Shown piece by piece: positions 15,184-25,189 of a stretch of DNA of 39,985 nucleotides. The translations under genes were made by a program, and so were the position numbers. The stretch is from Clostridiales bacterium (GTDB taxonomy: Bacteria; Bacillota; Clostridia; Christensenellales; Borkfalkiaceae), in assembly GCA_015055525.1 (NCBI GenBank), contig SVHZ01000016.1, positions 1 through 39,985 of the forward strand, in the 5' to 3' direction. The notes beneath the pieces are model-generated. The model saw nothing but the letters and a program-made list of their open reading frames with translations. It ran no database searches and was not told where the DNA came from. How positions within the stretch are numbered: the stretch's first letter is position 1; every line of letters starts with the position of its first letter.

Positions 15184-17814
15184 TTATACTTCTTGAAGTT
15201 CTTTTAAGTTTTGCTTAATCTTCTTTCTCATATCGATATACTTGTTGAGTTTTTCTCTTTCTTGATCAACTAAGTTCTTTGGCGCTTTTGCCAAGAAACC
15301 GTTGTTAGAAAGTTTGCCGTTTGCCCTTGCAATTTCAGACTCAACTTTAGAAAGTTCACCTTGAAGTCTTTCAATTTCTTTATCAAAATCAACGAGTTCG
15401 CCAAGCGGAACGTAAAGTTCAGTTTTATCAAGAACGACAGATACAGTCTTAACGTCAAGCGAATCTTTAGACTCGATAAATTTAACTTCGCCGATATTTG
15501 CAAGTTTTTCGATATAAATTTGAGCCTTTTCAATAAGGCGTTTCTTTTCAGAAACTACGAAAAGGTCAACTTTCTTACTCGGAGCGCAACCCGTATCTGC
15601 TCTAATTTGACGAATAGCGGTAATTATATCCATAACGTAACGGCAATCGTCAGCGTCTTTACGGTAAGCAAGTTTAGAATTATATCTTGGGTATTCGGAA
15701 ATCATTATGCTTTCGTTTACGCCCGGAATATGTTGATAAATCTCTTCGGTAATAAACGGAATATAGGGATGAAGAAGTTTTAAGGTGTTTTTCAATACGT
15801 AAATTAAAACGCTGAGTACGCCCGTCTTCTTATCTTCGTCAGTTCCGTAAAGGTACGGCTTAGAAAGTTCAATATACCAGTCGCAGAAGTCGTTCCAGAA
15901 AAACTCTTGAAGTTCACCGCAAGCAAGACCAATTTCATATTTTTCCATCGCCAAAGTAACCTTTTTAACGGTGTTATTAAGTCTTGAAATAATCCACTTG
16001 TCTGCAAGGTTGAGTTTGATTTCAGATATATCTTTAATGGTCTTTCCTTCACAGTTTAATAAAACGAAACGAGATGCGTTCCAAATTTTATTAATATAGT
16101 TACGGCAACCTTCGATTTTATCTTCACTAAATCGCGTATCGCTACCGGGAGCAATACCGTTAAGAAGAGCGTAACGAAGAGTATCTGCACCATACTTGTC
16201 AATAATTTCAAGCGGGTCGATACCGTTACCTAAACTCTTACTCATCTTTCTTCCTTGAGCGTCACGAACTAAACCGTGAATTAAAACGTCTCTAAACGGA
16301 ATACGGTTAGTATGCTCGAGTCCTGAGAAAATCATTCTAGCAACCCAGAAGAAAATAATATCGTAAGCGGTAACTAATAAATCGGTAGGATAGAAATATT
16401 TGAGATCTTCTGTGTTTTCAGGATAGCCAAGCGTTGAGAAAGGCCACAATGCAGAACTGAACCAAGTGTCAAGCACGTCTTCATCTTGGCGAACGTTCTT
16501 GCTACCGCACTTAGTACAAACGTGAATATCTTCTTTAGAAACCATCATTTCGCCACAGTCGTCACAGTAGTAAGCAGGTATTCTATGACCCCACCAAAGT
16601 TGACGTGAAATACACCAGTCCCTAATGTTTTCCATCCAGTTATAGTAAATTTTGGTAAATCTATCGGGGTTAAACTTAATGCTCTTCTTTCTAACAACGT
16701 CAATCGCGGGTTTCGCAAGCGGTTCCATTTTTACGAACCATTGTTTTGAAATAATAGGTTCAACGATAGTTGAACAACGATAACAATGGCCAACGTTGTG
16801 AGCGTACGCCTCGGTTTTTTCAAGTAAACCGAGTTCTTCTAAGTCTTTAACGAGTTGTTTTCTGCACTCAAATCTATCAAGACCACAGTATTTTCCTGCT
16901 TCTTCGTTCATAGTACCGTCGTCGTTCATAGTCTTTATAACGGGAAGATTATGGCGAAGACCAACTTCAAAGTCGTTAGGATCGTGAGCAGGAGTAATTT
17001 TAACAGCGCCCGTACCAAAGTCAAGTTCAACGTAATCGTCTTCAATAAGCGGAATTTCACGATTAGCAATCGGTAAAATAAGCATTTTACCCTTTAAGTC
17101 TAAATATCTTTCGTCTTTGGGGTTAACTGCAACCGCAACGTCGCCAAGCATAGTTTCAGGACGAGTTGTTGCAACGATAACGTATCTATCTTCACCCTTA
17201 ACTTGATATTTTATATGCCATAAACCAGATTGCTCTTCAGTATAGTCAACTTCAGCATCAGAAAGAGCCGTTTTACAAACGGGACACCAGTTGATAATTC
17301 TCTTACCTTGATAAATTAAGCCCTTTTCGTATAAATTAACAAAAACTTCTTTAACAGCCTTATTAAGATTTTCGTCCATAGTGAAGGCTAAACGCGACCA
17401 GTCGCAAGAAGAACCTAATTTTTTAAGTTGTTCAACGATTCTACCGCCGTATTTTTCCTTCCACGCCCAAGCGCGAACGAGAAATTCTTCACGCCCGATT
17501 TGTTCTTTTGATAAGCCTTCCGCTTTTAACGCATCAACGATTTTAACTTCGGTTGCAATAGACGCGTGATCCGTTCCTGGGAGCCAAAGTGTTTCGTAGC
17601 CTTGCATACGCTTAAATCTTATAATACTATCTTGAATAGAATCGTTAAGAGCGTGCCCCATGTGGAGTTGACCTGTGATGTTCGGTGGCGGAATTACCAC
17701 GGTGAACGGTACTTTTTTAGGATTTGGGCTTGCCTTAAAATAGCCCTTTTCTTCCCACTCCTTATAAATTCTATCTTCAAATTCTTTTGGATTATAGGTT
17801 GTTGAAATTTCCAT
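15184..17814 (-). CDS. valS: valyl-tRNA synthetase
   Basis: An 876-residue class-I synthetase charging tRNA-Val. The HMGH form of the HIGH motif is at 51-54, KMSKS is near residue 520, and a CP1 editing domain lies between. CysX2Cys pairs (CDDC, CTKC) form a zinc site. The last 65 residues are the coiled-coil tRNA-binding arm. Shine-Dalgarno GGAG lies upstream. Many Firmicutes valS genes have a T-box, but the 57-bp gap between -10 box and ATG has no room for one. Its promoter shares a -35 region with the divergent ABC operon. Confidence 0.97.
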   Translation of the reverse strand: MEISTTYNPKEFEDRIYKEWEEKGYFKASPNPKKVPFTVVIPPPNITGQLHMGHALNDSIQDSIIRFKRMQGYETLWLPGTDHASIATEVKIVDALKAEGLSKEQIGREEFLVRAWAWKEKYGGRIVEQLKKLGSSCDWSRLAFTMDENLNKAVKEVFVNLYEKGLIYQGKRIINWCPVCKTALSDAEVDYTEEQSGLWHIKYQVKGEDRYVIVATTRPETMLGDVAVAVNPKDERYLDLKGKMLILPIANREIPLIEDDYVELDFGTGAVKITPAHDPNDFEVGLRHNLPVIKTMNDDGTMNEEAGKYCGLDRFECRKQLVKDLEELGLLEKTEAYAHNVGHCYRCSTIVEPIISKQWFVKMEPLAKPAIDVVRKKSIKFNPDRFTKIYYNWMENIRDWCISRQLWWGHRIPAYYCDDCGEMMVSKEDIHVCTKCGSKNVRQDEDVLDTWFSSALWPFSTLGYPENTEDLKYFYPTDLLVTAYDIIFFWVARMIFSGLEHTNRIPFRDVLIHGLVRDAQGRKMSKSLGNGIDPLEIIDKYGADTLRYALLNGIAPGSDTRFSEDKIEGCRNYINKIWNASRFVLLNCEGKTIKDISEIKLNLADKWIISRLNNTVKKVTLAMEKYEIGLACGELQEFFWNDFCDWYIELSKPYLYGTDEDKKTGVLSVLIYVLKNTLKLLHPYIPFITEEIYQHIPGVNESIMISEYPRYNSKLAYRKDADDCRYVMDIITAIRQIRADTGCAPSKKVDLFVVSEKKRLIEKAQIYIEKLANIGEVKFIESKDSLDVKTVSVVLDKTELYVPLGELVDFDKEIERLQGELSKVESEIARANGKLSNNGFLAKAPKNLVDQEREKLNKYIDMRKKIKQNLKELQEV

Positions 17815-17870
17815 ATTTTTTCTCCGATAATTTCGTTATCATCATAGTTTGTCAGTATAAGTGCCAATAT

Positions 17871-17899
17871 AGTATATATTGTTTTTCAATTATTGTCAA
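17871..17899 (-). promoter_or_regulatory. valS promoter
   Basis: TTGACA (17894-17899), 17-bp spacer, TATACT (17871-17876) on the minus strand; near consensus. The -35 box overlaps by five bases that of the divergent promoter. Confidence 0.8.
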
Positions 17900-17922
17900 A
17901 CAAAAGTTTAACAACATATTAT
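17893..17922 (+). promoter_or_regulatory. promoter of the SsuA/ThiY-type ABC operon
   Basis: TTGTCA (17893-17898), 18-bp spacer, TATTAT (17917-17922). A second possible start, TTGTCA (17850) with TATATT (17874), lies in the same gap. No TPP or other known riboswitch motif is seen before the first gene. Confidence 0.65.
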
Positions 17923-17949
17923 GTATTATTCATAATTTTAGGAGTAACT

Positions 17950-18948
17950 ATGAAAAAAATTATTGCATTTTTATCCGTCTTTACGCTTACGCTATTTTCA
18001 AGCGTAGGTTGTAAAGGCAACAAAGACGACAACTTAATTCGCGTTAACGAAGTAACCGACTCGTTTTTTTACGCCCCCTTTTACGTTGCTATCGAAAAGG
18101 GCTTTTTTGAAGAAGAAGGCTTAAAAATCGAACTTACTAACGGCGGTGGTTCAGACGTTTCTATGACGGCGCTTTTATCTAAAAACGCCGATATTATCTT
18201 GGCAGGCCCAGAAACCGCAGTATACGTTAACCGTCAAAAACGTGAAGATAGCCCGAAGATTTTCGCGCAACTTACAAAGCGTGACGGTTGCTTTTTAGTT
18301 TCTAAAAACGAAGAGCCGAATTTTGACTGGAATAACCTTAAAAACAAGGAAATAATAATCGGTAGAAAAGGTGGTCTTCCCGCGATGACTTTTCAATATA
18401 TCGTTAAAAAATTAGGCTTGACAGAAGGAGTTGATATTACGCTTAGAACGGATATACAATTCAACTTAATGGCTCCCACTTTTGAAACGAGCAGTTCAGA
18501 CTACGTAACTCTTTTCGAGCCTGTTGCAACCGAGTTTGTTAGCCAAGGAAAAGGTCACATAGTTGCAAGCGTTGGAACAAAGAGCGGTGAAATACCTTAC
18601 ACTTCTTTTATAGCGCTAGAAAGTTTTATCAAAAATCAAAGCGAAAAAGTTGAAAAATTCACTCGCGCTATGCAAAAAGCGCTTATCTATACCGAAACCG
18701 CGCCAAGCGAAGAAGTTGCAAGTTATTTAATCAAGCATTTCAAAGGTAGCGAACTTCAAGCGACTAAAAAATCACTTGAAAACTACAAGAGCGTTGATAC
18801 TTGGATGAAGAATATGGCTTTACCTCAAGAAATGTTTGAAACTCTTATCGACGTTATCGTTTCAGCCGGCGAAAGCGCAGACGGAGTTACCTACTCAGAC
18901 GTAGTAGATAATTCTATCGCAAATAAAATTTACAGCGAATTTAGATAA
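17950..18948 (+). CDS. ABC transporter substrate-binding lipoprotein, NMT1/SsuA-ThiY type
   Basis: A 332-residue periplasmic-type binding protein. The signal peptide (residues 1-20) ends in SSVGC, a lipobox with Cys21, so it is anchored to the membrane. The body has the NMT1/THI5-like fold: FYAPFYVAIEKGFFEEEGL near 40-60 is typical of binders of HMP/thiamine precursors, sulfonates, nitrate or riboflavin. The frame is open 19 codons further upstream, but the chosen ATG follows TAGGAG. It is the first of a complete three-gene importer. Ligand unknown. Confidence 0.9.
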   Translation: MKKIIAFLSVFTLTLFSSVGCKGNKDDNLIRVNEVTDSFFYAPFYVAIEKGFFEEEGLKIELTNGGGSDVSMTALLSKNADIILAGPETAVYVNRQKREDSPKIFAQLTKRDGCFLVSKNEEPNFDWNNLKNKEIIIGRKGGLPAMTFQYIVKKLGLTEGVDITLRTDIQFNLMAPTFETSSSDYVTLFEPVATEFVSQGKGHIVASVGTKSGEIPYTSFIALESFIKNQSEKVEKFTRAMQKALIYTETAPSEEVASYLIKHFKGSELQATKKSLENYKSVDTWMKNMALPQEMFETLIDVIVSAGESADGVTYSDVVDNSIANKIYSEFR

Positions 18949-18972
18949 AAAAGTTATTGGCAAAGGAGAAAT

Positions 18973-19737
18973 ATGGACGAAATACTCAAGCTGAATAAAG
19001 TTTCGCTAACTTATCAAAGCGATAACGCCGAAACGAAGGCGATAAAAGACTTATCCTTTAGTGTAAAAGAAACGGAATTCGTTTCAATTATAGGTCCGTC
19101 TGGTTGTGGAAAAACTACGGTTTTATCGTTGATTGCAGGTTTACTAAACCCAACCGACGGCAACATCTTATATAAAGGGGAAGACATCTCAAAAACAAAC
19201 GATAACATCGGCTATATGTTACAGCGCGACGAACTTTTTTCTTGGCGAAATATTGAAAAAAACGTCCTATTGCCCCTTGAAATTAAAAAAATCAACACCA
19301 AAGAAAATAGAGAAAACGCTCTATTTTTAATTGAAAAATACGGGTTAAAAGATTTCGTTAAGTCGTACCCTAACCAACTATCTGGCGGTATGAGGCAACG
19401 CGTTGCATTAATAAGAACTCTTGCTCCTCGCCCCGACTTACTTCTTCTTGACGAGCCCTTTTCCGCGCTCGACTCTCAAACTAGGCTTAAAGTTAACGGC
19501 GACGTTTATTCAATTATTCGTTCCGAAAACAAAACCGCAATACTTGTCACTCACGATATAGCGGAGGCAATATCTCTATCTGATAAAATTATCGTTTTAT
19601 CAAAGCGCCCAGCAACAGTCTATAAAGAGCACGTTTTAGATTTTGACAAAAATTTACCACCTATAAAACGCAGAGAAGACAAAAAATTTTCTCAATTATT
19701 TGAAACGCTATGGAGAGAACTCAACGATGAAAACTAA
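18973..19737 (+). CDS. ABC transporter ATP-binding protein
   Basis: A 254-residue importer ATPase of the SsuB/TauB/ThiZ class. Walker A GPSGCGKTT (41-49), signature LSGGMRQRV near 136 and Walker B LLLLDEPF near 156 are intact, with the switch His in VTHDIAEA. It follows the binding-protein gene by 24 bp with Shine-Dalgarno AAAGGAG, and its end overlaps the permease start by 11 bp. Confidence 0.95.
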   Translation: MDEILKLNKVSLTYQSDNAETKAIKDLSFSVKETEFVSIIGPSGCGKTTVLSLIAGLLNPTDGNILYKGEDISKTNDNIGYMLQRDELFSWRNIEKNVLLPLEIKKINTKENRENALFLIEKYGLKDFVKSYPNQLSGGMRQRVALIRTLAPRPDLLLLDEPFSALDSQTRLKVNGDVYSIIRSENKTAILVTHDIAEAISLSDKIIVLSKRPATVYKEHVLDFDKNLPPIKRREDKKFSQLFETLWRELNDEN

Positions 19738-20530
19738 CGATATTTCACGCGATAGAAAACAATACTTAAATAGCAAGCGAAACAAAAAAATTCTGACGGT
19801 AATCGTTCAAGTTTTAATTCTCGTAATATTTTTAACGCTGTGGGAAGTTCTTGCAAGGCTTAACGTTATAGATAAATTCTTAATGAGTATGCCGTCGCAA
19901 ATAATTAAAACGACGGTTGATTTATATAAAAGCGGAGAACTCTTTTTGCACTTAAAAACCACTCTTTATGAAACTTTACTCGGCTTTTTAATTGCAACGA
20001 GTTTAGGAACGATAATCGCCTTAATTTTATGGTGGAGCGAGTTTTTGAGAAAAGTTTTAGAGCCTTATATAGTAGTTCTTAATAGTTTGCCAAAAATTGC
20101 GCTTGGACCTATAATTATCGTTTGGTTTGGCGCGGGAACTAAATCGATAGTATTTATGGCTATACTTATAACTATTATCGTTACGATAATTACTATGCTT
20201 AACGGATTTTTGTCGATAGAACAAGGAAAAATTCTTCTTATGCGCTCGCTTGGCGCAAGCAAAATTCAAATGCTTTATAAATTAGTTTTGCCAGCGAGTT
20301 TAGGAACTTTTATCTCTTGCCTAAAAATAAACGTCGGCATGGCTTGGATAGGCTCTATTATGGGCGAATATCTCGTTTCAAAGCAAGGCATAGGCTATTT
20401 GATAGTTTACGGCGGTCAAGTGTTTAGGCTTGACTTGGTTATGGCGTCTACCGTAATTTTGTGCGTTCTTGCGGGGCTAATGTATCTAGGCGTTAGTATT
20501 TTAGAAAAACTGCTTATAAAAAACAAATAA
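19727..20530 (+). CDS. ABC transporter permease
   Basis: A 267-residue BPD-type permease with about six membrane helices. The EAA-type cytoplasmic loop is seen as LMRSLGASKIQMLYKLVLP, which contacts the ATPase. The frame can be extended nine codons upstream inside the ATPase gene, but the ATG chosen here fits the usual 11-bp overlap. It completes an SsuABC/ThiXYZ-type importer. No biosynthetic gene is adjacent to reveal the ligand. Confidence 0.93.
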   Translation: MKTNDISRDRKQYLNSKRNKKILTVIVQVLILVIFLTLWEVLARLNVIDKFLMSMPSQIIKTTVDLYKSGELFLHLKTTLYETLLGFLIATSLGTIIALILWWSEFLRKVLEPYIVVLNSLPKIALGPIIIVWFGAGTKSIVFMAILITIIVTIITMLNGFLSIEQGKILLMRSLGASKIQMLYKLVLPASLGTFISCLKINVGMAWIGSIMGEYLVSKQGIGYLIVYGGQVFRLDLVMASTVILCVLAGLMYLGVSILEKLLIKNK

Positions 20531-20532
20531 AA

Positions 20533-20560
20533 AAAAGGCTTTTCAACCGAAAAGCCTTTT
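20533..20560. terminator. bidirectional terminator between ABC operon and TPR operon
   Basis: AAAAGGCTTTTC and GAAAAGCCTTTT pair perfectly around AACC and have A/T tracts on both sides, so it can end transcription from both directions. It overlaps the TAA stop of the TPR gene. Confidence 0.9.
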
Positions 20561-22193
20561 ATAATATTAAACTTTTTATTCTTTTAATCTCTCTCAAATT
20601 AGCGTCGAAAAAAGATGCAAATTCCCTTCTCGATTTTATATCTGCTATGCTTGAAAGTTCATAAATTACCGCAGAAAGCGACTTAACGTCTTTAATCTCT
20701 CTAATCAAATCTTTTTCAACTAACTTTTTATAGATTATTTCAGTTGAATTTTTAATAGGTTCAAAATCGTCTTCAAGATGGCTAAGCCTTGCGTATAAAT
20801 AGGCGTAAGCCTCAACGAAAACACCGTTATTTCTATCAAATTCCGCCCTATAAAGCGTTATTTTCTTAAATACGTTTGAAAATACAACGCTGATTTCTTC
20901 TTCAAAACCGTCCGCCACTAAAAACCCAATAATACCTGATTTTACTCGGTCGAAAACTATAGGATTTATAAGCGCGTCTTTCATAATTTCATAGGACTTT
21001 TTGGTTGAAATTTCACCGAGAAGCGTTATGATTGACGATTGAATTTGATAATTTTCATTTGTAAAAGCATAACTTGATAAAGAGTAAATTTCCTCTTGAT
21101 TATCAAGCCTATAACTATTATCCGCCGTTATGAGTTCGCCTATTCTTTTGAGAATTTTTTTGCGGTCGCTATCTAAAATATCTAAGTTATAACTCAATCT
21201 TTCAACGCTTTTACTCTCGCATAAATCAAGGTAATATTTCGAATTGTAACTCTTTGAAATCTTGTATGCTTTTTTGAAATAATACTCTGAAAAATCGTAT
21301 TTTTTAAGGTTGTAACTTATCATACCCGCAAGCATTAGCATAACGCTATCGTACGGGTTTTTCAAAAGGTAATTTTTTGCGTAACTTTCGGCTAAAAGGT
21401 CTTCGCCCCTTTCGCAGTAAATCATACAAATTTTATTATCGTCTTCCCCGTTATTTGATTTAACAAGCGGTAGCATTTCAACGTAATAATCTGCCTTTTC
21501 CTTATTGCCCATTGACGTAAACATTGAAATTGCGTTGCAAACTGATGCAATAGTAGGCTCGATTGAAATTGATTTTTCAACGTCTAAAACAGCGCCTTCA
21601 GCGTCGCCTAAAAAGAACTTTGCAATAGATGTTACAACGAGTGAAGTTGGATAAAATTTAGAGTTTTCAGGAATAATTTGAAGAGTGTCTATAACCCCTT
21701 CAAAATTGCCGTTTTTCATAAGCCTTTCGGCTTTTTCAATGGTCTTTGTAAAATCCGCAATATCGTAAGGATATGCTAGATAATAATTATCTTTTGAAAA
21801 CACTTTTTCTTCGTAATATTCTTTCAAAACGTCATAATAATAGTGAGATTTTCCTTTATCTTCAAGAATTTGCATTTTGAAGTAATAACCGGCAACGCCG
21901 TCTTCCCCCATCTTGTAAAAACTTGCGCCAAGCCCGTTATACGCTATTGCATAATCTTTCTTATTAGACGTTTTAGATAAATACTTAAACCACTCGCGAT
22001 TTGCTAACGAATAGCGGTTCATAGCGTAAAAAACTCTCGCTCTTTTTGCTAAAATAAAGAGTGTTTCACCATTTATATTTTGTAACTTATTGATAGCGTC
22101 AAGCGAACCTAAATAATCGCCGTTTGTAAACTTTTCATCAACGCTATCTAAAAGCATTTCCAAATATTTATTTCTTTCGTAAATTTTAGCCAT
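20559..22193 (-). CDS. tetratricopeptide-repeat protein of unknown function
   Basis: A 544-residue protein without signal peptide or membrane segments. It is almost all α-helical, with degenerate TPR units at about residues 20-130, 165-240 and 255-310 (for example the AYNGLGASFYKMGE unit). The C-terminal part looks like HEAT or TPR-like helices. Such proteins scaffold protein-protein contacts, but no partner is evident. It overlaps hslO by 8 bp and is last in the operon that begins with the membrane protein at 25005. Confidence 0.8.
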   Translation of the reverse strand: MAKIYERNKYLEMLLDSVDEKFTNGDYLGSLDAINKLQNINGETLFILAKRARVFYAMNRYSLANREWFKYLSKTSNKKDYAIAYNGLGASFYKMGEDGVAGYYFKMQILEDKGKSHYYYDVLKEYYEEKVFSKDNYYLAYPYDIADFTKTIEKAERLMKNGNFEGVIDTLQIIPENSKFYPTSLVVTSIAKFFLGDAEGAVLDVEKSISIEPTIASVCNAISMFTSMGNKEKADYYVEMLPLVKSNNGEDDNKICMIYCERGEDLLAESYAKNYLLKNPYDSVMLMLAGMISYNLKKYDFSEYYFKKAYKISKSYNSKYYLDLCESKSVERLSYNLDILDSDRKKILKRIGELITADNSYRLDNQEEIYSLSSYAFTNENYQIQSSIITLLGEISTKKSYEIMKDALINPIVFDRVKSGIIGFLVADGFEEEISVVFSNVFKKITLYRAEFDRNNGVFVEAYAYLYARLSHLEDDFEPIKNSTEIIYKKLVEKDLIREIKDVKSLSAVIYELSSIADIKSRREFASFFDANLREIKRIKSLIL

Positions 22194-23055
22194 TTTCTAT
22201 CTCTGAAAGAAGTTTTTCAACGTCACTTTCCAAATAAATATACTTTTTATCACAATATTGGCACTCTACTGAGATTTTACCTTGCTCGCTTAATATATCG
22301 TAAATTTCTTCCTTTCCAAGAGATAAAATCAAACTGTCAATATACTCTTTTGAACATATACACTCGTAAACGGTATCCCTTTCGGTAAAATAATAACCCT
22401 TAAAATCTTCTTCGATTATACCTTTTGCACCACGAGCGCGGATATGAGAACTAATATCGCCGTATTTATAAATTATTTCTTGAGCCATTTTTGCAGTTTC
22501 ATCATCGCAACCGGGGAGCGCTTGCATAACGATACCGCCAGCACCTATACACTTACCTTCCCCGTCAACTAAAACTCCAAGCGCCATAGCGGTTGGCTCT
22601 TGCTCGGATATAGTATAGTAAAAGGCAAAATCTTCTGCAAGTTCACCGCTTATTATCTCGCTTGAACCCGTGTAAGGCTCTTTAAGCCCCATACTTCTAA
22701 CTACCGTTATTCTACCCTTTCCCACGCAAGACTTAACGTCAAGTTTACCTTTTTCGTTTAGTGGAAGGTTAACTTCGGGGTTGTCAATATAACCTCTAAC
22801 TCTAAGTTTACTATCAACGCTAACGATAATATGACCACCAGGCCCGTCGCCACAAACGGAAACAGAAAGTTTATCCCCATCGTTTTTAAGGTTTGACGCC
22901 ATGAAAATAGACGCCGTCATCGTTCTACCTAAACAAGCAGACGTAAGCGGTGTAAGTTTATGATATTCAATTGCCTTATTGACGATATCCGTGCTTTCAA
23001 TTACCGCAAGCGAAATTTTACCGTCAAACAATAACGTTTTATAAATTTTACCCAT
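22186..23055 (-). CDS. hslO: Hsp33 redox-regulated chaperonin
   Basis: A 289-residue holdase that protects unfolding proteins during oxidative stress. The C-terminal redox switch is complete: ECICS (CxC) and VECQYCDKKY (CxxC) bind zinc when reduced. The frame opens 13 codons further upstream (23094), but MGKIYKTLLFDGK matches the usual N-terminus of the family and begins one base after the upstream stop, so I prefer it. It sits between a methyltransferase and a TPR protein. Confidence 0.93.
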   Translation of the reverse strand: MGKIYKTLLFDGKISLAVIESTDIVNKAIEYHKLTPLTSACLGRTMTASIFMASNLKNDGDKLSVSVCGDGPGGHIIVSVDSKLRVRGYIDNPEVNLPLNEKGKLDVKSCVGKGRITVVRSMGLKEPYTGSSEIISGELAEDFAFYYTISEQEPTAMALGVLVDGEGKCIGAGGIVMQALPGCDDETAKMAQEIIYKYGDISSHIRARGAKGIIEEDFKGYYFTERDTVYECICSKEYIDSLILSLGKEEIYDILSEQGKISVECQYCDKKYIYLESDVEKLLSEIENG

Positions 23056-23056
23056 A

Positions 23057-23797
23057 TTATTTTTTGATTGCAACAAAGAGAATTCTCTCTTCATCTTCTT
23101 TTATTTGCTCGCCAAAGGCGTTAGTTACGCTAACCAATTCAAAACCCGCGCTAGCAATAACTTCAATTAAATCTTTATGCGTGTGAACGAACTGAGATTG
23201 GCGCTCGTCATACCTAGAATAAGTTTCCCCGTTTTTTTCAAAGAAGGAAATTTCTATATCTAACCTATTTTCACTTTCTATAAACTCTGAAAGCCAAATG
23301 TAAGATAAATCTTCCGAATTATCGCCGTACATATTGCCCGCAAGCACGTTTTTAAGTTTATGCTCGGTGGATATATCAAATACGAGTAGCCCACCCTTTA
23401 CCAAACACTTATTAAAAGACTTAAAAGTCTTTAATAAATCTTTTTTAGCAATATAATTAAGCCCGTCGTTAACAACGGATATAAACCCTACTTTATCAAA
23501 AAGGGTAATATTTTTCATATCACCCTTAATGTAATCAATATTTAATCTTTCTTTTCTTGAAATACTCTCCGCTACCGACAGCATCTCTTGTGAAATATCA
23601 ACGCCCGAAACCTTAAACCCCGCGCGCTTTAACTTGCGGGTAAAAATACCCGTTCCACAACCCACGTCAACGCCCGTTATTATAGGCGCTTTTTCTTTAA
23701 CGACGGTTAAGAGATAATCTGTCCACCTATCGTAATTGCTATCTAAAATTAGTTTTTGATAGTAGTTAGAGAGAACTTCATAAGGAAGTTTACTCAT
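23057..23797 (-). CDS. class-I SAM-dependent methyltransferase
   Basis: A 246-residue cytoplasmic methyltransferase. Motif I is VGCGTGIFTRKL (about 44-55), followed by VSGVDIS for motif II and the IKGDM acidic loop. The methyl acceptor is unknown. Its ATG shares a base with the stop of the upstream membrane protein (TAATG) and its stop is one base before hslO, so it is tightly coupled to both. Confidence 0.87.
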   Translation of the reverse strand: MSKLPYEVLSNYYQKLILDSNYDRWTDYLLTVVKEKAPIITGVDVGCGTGIFTRKLKRAGFKVSGVDISQEMLSVAESISRKERLNIDYIKGDMKNITLFDKVGFISVVNDGLNYIAKKDLLKTFKSFNKCLVKGGLLVFDISTEHKLKNVLAGNMYGDNSEDLSYIWLSEFIESENRLDIEISFFEKNGETYSRYDERQSQFVHTHKDLIEVIASAGFELVSVTNAFGEQIKEDEERILFVAIKK

Positions 23798-25005
23798 TAT
23801 TTTTTATCCTTTTTATTAGATTCAGTTCCCATGAATTTATCGATGGATTCTTTGTCTGACAATTCTTTAAGATGTTCTTCAGCGTATTGCTCGCTATCTT
23901 TAATCATATTGTCCTTACTTTCTTGTAAACGAAGAAGGTCTTCTCTTGAATAGTTTTCAGGAAGAATTGCAATTTCAACATCCGTATCGGTGATAGGCTT
24001 GATAGGACGAGTTGTGAAAATACTCTTCTTGTAAACGAATTGTTCAGTTTCCTTAACGTCACCTTTCTTATAAATACCCCTATTCTTTTTAGCGCCGGCA
24101 ACTTTATCGTTGATAATTTCGTCGAACACCCATTGAGAATAGTTAGTCCAAATGAGCATAAACACCGAAAGCGATAAGAATATTACTAAAATTAAGCCGA
24201 GCGAGAAGAAAATGGAAGTTTCTTCTAATAAAAGCAAACCAAACGGAAGAATTGCAAGCACCACGAAGAAAGCGTTGATTGGCAATAACCCGATTGAAAG
24301 AATAGAAGAGTTCTTTATAAGGTCAAAAAATGAAAGTTTATAAGTAACGCCTAAAGTTATAGAGAATAAAAATGCTATTGTGAGAACGGCAACTAAGATA
24401 TACCCTACGATTTTAAGAATTATAAACAGCCATTTTACACTTGAATTTTCCGCAATTAAAATATTTGAAAAGTCTACCGTCAATAAAATTATTGCAAGGA
24501 AGAAAACGTATAATAAGGTGGAGCGAAGAACTATTCCGTAGTTTTTCTTAATACCACTCCAAAAGTCTGACACAACGAATACGCCTTCCGTCCAAACCAT
24601 ATTTCTCATAACGTAAAAACCGCCTGAAAGACCAACGGACATTAAGAAAGTAAATACGAATAATAAAAGATAGAACAAAACGTCAGTATTAAAAGTTATC
24701 CTTTCGGCAACGCCTATTAAATTTTGCGACGGATACGACGGATAAGCAATACCTATATTCATTGAAAATACAGAACCGAACGCCTGCGCTTGAAGATAAA
24801 TGCCCCTAAAATAAAAAAGCACGAACAACGGGAAAACGAATAAGAACGTAAGCAAGTTAATTTTCACGTTCTTACCAAAGTTAGTTTTTATTAAATCCCA
24901 ACCGAGCGCCCATCTGTTAGACGGAAGGGTTTTTCTCGCGTAATCTTCAGATCTTTCTTTACCTTCGACTATTCTTGTAAATATACCTTTTCTCTTCTTT
25001 GCCAT
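23797..25005 (-). CDS. polytopic membrane protein, YesL/DUF624-like
   Basis: A 402-residue protein with a basic N-terminal tail, about six hydrophobic helices (roughly residues 50-330) and a hydrophilic, charged C-terminal tail of about 100 residues. The stretch GGFYVMRNMVWTEGVFV then DFWSGIKKNY resembles YesL/DUF624 proteins, where a similar segment links two helices; this is by recollection only. It opens a four-gene operon (membrane protein, methyltransferase, hslO, TPR) behind a σA promoter. Confidence 0.75.
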   Translation of the reverse strand: MAKKRKGIFTRIVEGKERSEDYARKTLPSNRWALGWDLIKTNFGKNVKINLLTFLFVFPLFVLFYFRGIYLQAQAFGSVFSMNIGIAYPSYPSQNLIGVAERITFNTDVLFYLLLFVFTFLMSVGLSGGFYVMRNMVWTEGVFVVSDFWSGIKKNYGIVLRSTLLYVFFLAIILLTVDFSNILIAENSSVKWLFIILKIVGYILVAVLTIAFLFSITLGVTYKLSFFDLIKNSSILSIGLLPINAFFVVLAILPFGLLLLEETSIFFSLGLILVIFLSLSVFMLIWTNYSQWVFDEIINDKVAGAKKNRGIYKKGDVKETEQFVYKKSIFTTRPIKPITDTDVEIAILPENYSREDLLRLQESKDNMIKDSEQYAEEHLKELSDKESIDKFMGTESNKKDKK

Positions 25006-25050
25006 AATAATTCCTACGTTAATGTTTATTGTTGTAACACAGTCTCTTAT

Positions 25051-25079
25051 ATAATATACTTTTTTTGAAAAATTTTCAA
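25051..25079 (-). promoter_or_regulatory. promoter of the membrane protein-hslO operon
   Basis: TTGAAA (25074-25079), 17-bp spacer, TATTAT (25051-25056) on the minus strand. Confidence 0.65.
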
Positions 25080-25140
25080 TGCTTTTACGATTATTTTTTT
25101 AATATTAAAAAAATTAGGTAAAATTTTTATCTTTTTAACA

Positions 25141-25168
25141 CAAAAAAACACGCAATCCTGCGTGTTTT
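25141..25168 (-). terminator. yebC terminator
   Basis: AACACGCA and TGCGTGTT form an 8-bp stem with a GGAT loop, ending in a run of seven T on the minus strand. Confidence 0.88.
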
Positions 25169-25189
25169 AGCCAAGGTGATTAAACGATT

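Noticed and set aside
23056-23094. Upstream start of hslO at 23094
   Set aside because: It adds 13 residues not typical of Hsp33 and overlaps the methyltransferase by 38 bp; the ATG at 23055 fits the family N-terminus.
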